From: Chrysomallon squamiferum
Lineage: Eukaryota > Mollusca > Gastropoda > Neomphalida > Peltospiridae
Direction of reading: 5' to 3'
NCBI GenBank assembly: GCA_012295275.1
Contig: CM022669.1
Span: 3,191,494 to 3,255,493 of the forward strand
DNA: 64,000 nucleotides
Positions 60,539 through 64,000 of this stretch are shown here, piece after piece. The notes beneath the pieces were generated by a model, which saw only the letters and a list, made by a program, of their open reading frames with translations, was not told where the DNA came from and did no database searches. Position 1 is the first letter of the stretch. Every line of letters begins with the position of its first letter. The position numbers were made by a program, and so were the translations under genes.

Positions 60539-61709
60539 TCATCTAATCTTGTTCATCTCAGGTTGCCAGTGATCAGATAAGCTTTCGAATTCTTGGTGGA
60601 TTGACTAGTCTTAGTCGAATTCTCAAAGTAATTGATGATTCTACAGCCTCCATGCCACCAGTGATACCAGCAAAGTGAGTAGTAACATGTACATTTTTTT
60701 TTGTAAACTCTATTATCATCAACAACACTGGTATCATTGTCATCATCATCATTGTCATTATCAGAATCATCATCGTTATCATACTGAGATAATATTTCAG
60801 TTCTTAATATAGGCTAGAAGACAAATGATGATAATATTAATGTGGAGAAATATTTCAGTTTCCAAAGTGTGGTCCATGGACCCTTTAGAATCCAAACATC
60901 CTTTCAGGGGATCACCAGGGCGATAAATATTTATAATTATCATAGGACTTGTTCTAGAAAATCATGATAATGCTAAATGTAGCAAATTTATATACTTTCT
61001 GTATTGTTATTGCAAAACAGTACAGATAACTGAAAATTGGTAATGATTTATCTTTCTGTTTCATTTCATTTTACAGATCTCTGTGTCATGTGTGTGATGT
61101 TTATCGGTTAGCCTGTAAAGCCAACTTCGAAAACTGTCATTACATGCTATTCAGCAATAAACTTGGTCAAGTTGCAGACCACCTTATACATCAGCTTGCT
61201 GTAAGTACTTTCATCAGCCATTTCAAATATGTTACTTGTGTTACTGTAGATAATTAATTTGATTTATGACTAACAGAAGTTGAATGATGTGTAATAGCCA
61301 AAGATATAAATTTATGTACCTAGTAAAAATCCATGTACTACACAGATTATTGTACTGTTATTGTGACTGTCAGTTCAACAGATGATGGTTTATCACTGTA
61401 TTTATTCTGTTGGTACACATCAACTCAGTTACACTTTATTGTTTCTGAACTTATTCTCATTCTCAGGATTGTTAACTTATAAAATGTATCAAACGTTCAA
61501 TTGCAGTTGCTGATCCCAGATCAAGTGTCAAAGAGCAGTGAAACTAAATTTTCATATGACCCACTTGCTGCCAACCTGATGCAGGTGATTACCTGTGTTT
61601 TGACCTGTCTTGCCAAGAACAACCCAACTTTACATTCCAGTGAGGCGTCCATGGAGAGGATGAGCAGCAGTGGAGATGCTTTTGCTAGTCGTGGAAATGA
61701 CTTTATCAG
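48672..61709 (+). CDS. SCAPER: SCAPER, S-phase cyclin A-associated protein in the ER (5' part, 23 exons; 3' end outside window)
   Basis: Exons: 48672-48791, 50074-50194, 50591-50808, 51338-51441, 51708-51845, 52235-52341, 52663-53108, 53631-53798, 54117-54189, 54760-54871, 55038-55149, 55453-55593, 55877-55978, 56377-56573, 56910-56991, 57389-57547, 58085-58186, 58883-59013, 59464-59529, 59942-60068, 60562-60674, 61077-61200 and 61507-61709. All phases agree, giving about 1,088 residues; the human protein has 1,400, so the C-terminal part lies beyond the edge. Landmarks match [39 protein letters not shown] (SCAPER N-terminal domain, about 121-190), [32 protein letters not shown], then a long Glu/Lys/Arg coiled coil (about 560-790). 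A C2H2 finger (Cys794, Cys797, His810, His816) and [18 protein letters not shown] follow. SCAPER binds cyclin A/CDK2 and is linked to cell-cycle and ciliary functions (family knowledge). The exon-1 N-terminal extension of about 50 residues is not in the human form. Confidence 0.95.
52409..52485. repeat. (AT)n and (CA)n microsatellites in a SCAPER intron
   Basis: A short AT array is followed by a CA array of about 57 bp between SCAPER exons 52235-52341 and 52663-53108. An open frame runs from the CA array into exon 52663; the His/Thr string is not part of the protein, because exon 52663 is preceded by a good acceptor (TTTGGCAG). Confidence 0.9.
54435..54758. repeat. Tandem duplication in the SCAPER intron before exon 54760
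   Basis: Two units with a period of about 190 bp share AATATTAAATTGTGTTTTTG, TTAACTGAAGT and TTTTAATCTCTTT, separated by ATTT tetranucleotide runs (54493-54536). The second unit provides the polypyrimidine tract and acceptor of the next exon, so duplication may have created the present splice site. Confidence 0.65.
55650..55905 (+). repeat. Tandem duplication of about 137 bp including the start of a SCAPER exon
   Basis: Two adjacent units share AAATTAATTTAGAAT, a T-rich tract and then AAATGAAATTGCATTCATC. In the downstream unit this last phrase is the beginning of the exon at 55877, preceded by the acceptor TTTATAG. In the upstream unit the acceptor position reads TACACA, so the copy cannot be spliced. 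Confidence 0.75.
57548..57742 (+). other. In-frame open extension after a SCAPER exon (possible retained-intron product)
   Basis: After the exon ending at 57547, the reading frame stays open through the intron start for about 64 codons, with a varied composition ([18 protein letters not shown]), then stops at 57742. The donor TTG/GTAATT is normal, and joining to 58085 completes the zinc finger, so splicing is the main route. Intron retention would give a protein truncated in the middle of the finger. This is most likely chance. Confidence 0.2.
58592..58806. repeat. Poly-T and (ATT)n low-complexity intron DNA
   Basis: A T run of about 28 bases near 58611-58638 and an ATT array near 58768-58798 lie within the SCAPER intron before exon 58883. 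A TTTTA-type array lies near 59366-59410 and an AT array near 60508-60535 in later introns. Confidence 0.85.
60855..60935. mobile_element. hAT-like terminus remnant in a SCAPER intron
   Basis: The phrase CAGTTTCCAAAGTGTGGTCC followed by ATGGACCC and, further on, CAGGGGATCACCAGGGCG closely resembles the end of non-autonomous hAT (Charlie-type) elements, whose ends read CAGTGTTTCCCAAAGTGTGG. Only one end is evident, so its extent is unclear. Confidence 0.4.
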
Positions 61710-64000
61710 GTAATCATACCTCTACTAAGTATCTTTAGCTTATGTCATTTATTCTGTTGTGCCTTCTTCCAATTAGAAGTTGAAATACATACCATGTAGA
61801 TATACTCTGGTTAGAGGGAACTATTGAGTAATGTGACATATGAGAAAATCTGTAGATACTGAACATAATTTTATAACCAGAGCTTTTTTCTTGTAACAGT
61901 TTAGTGTTTAGTGCCTGTGTTGTACAGACCCATTCATACACTTTGCTTTATAACACCAGCGGCAAATATCTATAGTCCTTTGACACCATTTTCCCATTCT
62001 TTGATGATCTTTGTCTTTCAAGCAGTGGTGGTGTTCCAGGTTGAGTTCAGATAAAGTGATCAGTATAATTATTGAGATTTCTAAAATTACAAGTCCAAAA
62101 ACTTCTTTATTAGTTTCATTTTAATTGCCAGTTATAGAGGATTGCATTGTCCAAAAATAACATGAACATAAAACACACACACAATAGATATTTATGTCTG
62201 GAGAATACTGCCTATGGCAAGCACTGAAATTATGCCTCTGTTCAAACATCTCTCATTTTTCAGATAACTTTATCATAAAATCAGTTCAAAAATACTATCA
62301 AGAGTAATAGAAAATGTTCAGTGGCACTCCCATATCTTAGTCATGCACTGTTCATCAAGATTCTTTAATTGAAAACAGTCATTCATTTGATGCATGTCAC
62401 ACACAGATAATAACATTCAAATCAATATGTACAGTCCAAAGTCATGATGATTTCAAGCAGTGTTAGTTTCTTGCATCTAGAATCTGTTAGTCTGTATCTG
62501 TCTAGTTTGAACATGTTTCCAGCTAAGAAAAATTTGTTGTACCATGATGCTGTGGTTGACAAGTAATTTCATGCCAGGATGTACAGTTCGGGATACACTT
62601 TCTAGTTCTGTCTTCAGAATTCAGGGGATCAAAGTGATCAGTGATTGTTGGTTGTTCCAACAATGATGGAATCTGTGAAATGGGAAGAACTGATGGTACA
62701 ATTGTGATTCTACATTATTTTAATTATTGTTGCTCTTGTGCTGTCCTTATGTTGACTTTATCATTAATGGAAATAAAACAATTTGCACTGGAGATAACAT
62801 CGTTGAAATACATAATGTAATCACATAGTGTTGTCCTGGCATCATGGCAGAGTGGTTGCTAGCTGTCAAGTACAAATATACCTTGACAACATTTTATGAA
62901 CACATAAACACAAAAACAGCAACACCCTTGTTACATTATTGTAACCACGGTCTTGGTCTTGGGATGAAAAAAAAAGTTTTCAGTTATCAATTGTTCACTG
63001 CAGCTGCCTTTTGACTATGCTAATTAGGTCCCAGCTGATGAGCAACAATATCAGATATGTTCAGAAATAACTGATTTAAATATTCTAGCACATAGATCTT
63101 TAAAATAATATGGATTCTAACAGAACAGTAAAATACTCAGGTTCTGGTAATTTTTAAATCACTGAAAAATATTTCTAAGAGGAATTGTTTTAAAAGACTG
63201 AGTAACCATAATTACTATTGATAACTTTTTCTTCATGTTGAACTTATACTTAAACACATAAAAAATACGTGCACACATATACAGACATGTTTTATTTTAT
63301 TTATTTGTATGAATTTAATTAATAATAATTTAAAAAATTGCTTTATTGTCTTATTTTTCTTTCATTAAAGAAAAAATACTTATTTTCTCACAATTTTAAG
63401 ATAATGATGATACATGATTATTTTAAAAAGAGTTAATCACGTAATGTTTTATACCAAAATAGTTTTGTTTATTCTTGGTCATTACCATATTTCCTTTAAT
63501 CAATGTTTAGAATCTATTTTTTTTTCAATAACATTGAAATTGTTATAAAAAACAAAACAAAAAACTGGGGGTAGAAATGTGTTTTTCTCTAACAAGCTTC
63601 AACTTATAACAAAATACAGTTTGATGCTATTAATTTCAAGTTACTGTTTTAAATGATAAGCAACCTTTTGCTCTTGCTTGTTTAACAAATATGATGAATA
63701 ATGATTGAGATTTGCAAGTATTAACACAAATATTAATGATTCGGTGTGCTGGTGTTAACATGTCATCTCTGTAATCTTTATTAATATAAATGAGGTTGTG
63801 TGAACACATGCTTCTTAATTATAGCTATTAATAATTAAAAGTGATCAGTATAATTATTTTCAAAATGTATGTTCTTTTCAAAAATGACATTCACTATATT
63901 TAACTTTAACACAAGATAGTGGGTTTTGGGGGTTTTTTTCTATGTTGTGTGTGTGTGTGTTAAACAATAAATTTCTTTTGAACTGAAAATATTTCAAAGA
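61710..64000 (+). other. SCAPER intron running off the right edge
   Basis: After the donor at 61710 (CAG/GTAATC), no further SCAPER exon is recognisable within about 2.3 kb. The expected next block, corresponding to the human DLISYVVNMG region, is absent, so this is a long intron. It is ordinary AT-rich DNA with a GT tract near 63948-63960. Confidence 0.6.

Overview
The window is nuclear DNA from an invertebrate animal. Genes are split into many exons of about 60-550 bp with GT/AG introns. The DNA is AT-rich and full of microsatellites, and several decayed DNA transposons are present. A fatty-acid-synthase-like megasynthase and the general gene style suggest a lophotrochozoan, most likely a mollusc. 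That placement is inference; nothing here fixes the species.

Layout. 1-7473: no recognisable gene, but low-complexity DNA, long microsatellites and one hAT-like MITE. 7474-12386 (+): STOML2, mitochondrial stomatin-like protein 2, 11 exons, complete. 14409-37508 (-): a 36-exon gene derived from animal fatty acid synthase (FAS), complete, with 5' UTR exons reaching about 38190. 38200-42450: intergenic repeats and a LINE remnant. 42482-45193 (+): an intronless coding region for a 903-residue C2H2 zinc-finger protein, followed by a tandem copy of its 3' end. About 46884-48349: a decayed Merlin-type transposon. 48672-61709 (+): SCAPER, 23 exons, running off the right edge with its C-terminal part missing.

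The standout is the FAS-derived gene. Reading the splice phases through gives about 1,920-1,940 residues that follow the FAS order KS-AT-DH-ER-(KR)-ACP-TE. The ketosynthase keeps its Cys-His-His residues and Lys, and the thioesterase keeps Ser-Asp-His. Between them the domains are degraded. The acyltransferase nucleophile Ser is Gly and its His is Tyr. The dehydratase lacks the HxxxGxxxxP motif. The enoylreductase lacks the glycine-rich NADPH loop. No ketoreductase is visible. The carrier-protein-like segment has Asp where the phosphopantetheine Ser should be. The exons are still open and spliceable, so this looks like a retained protein reduced to KS plus TE chemistry rather than an ordinary pseudogene. 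One splice-phase conflict (between 23243 and 22926) needs checking.

STOML2, the FAS-like gene, the zinc-finger gene and SCAPER are unrelated neighbours with no operon-like link. Local duplication is a recurring theme: a FAS-like exon copy inside its own intron, a SCAPER exon-start copy in the adjacent intron, a duplicated zinc-finger 3' end, and a 45-bp minisatellite.
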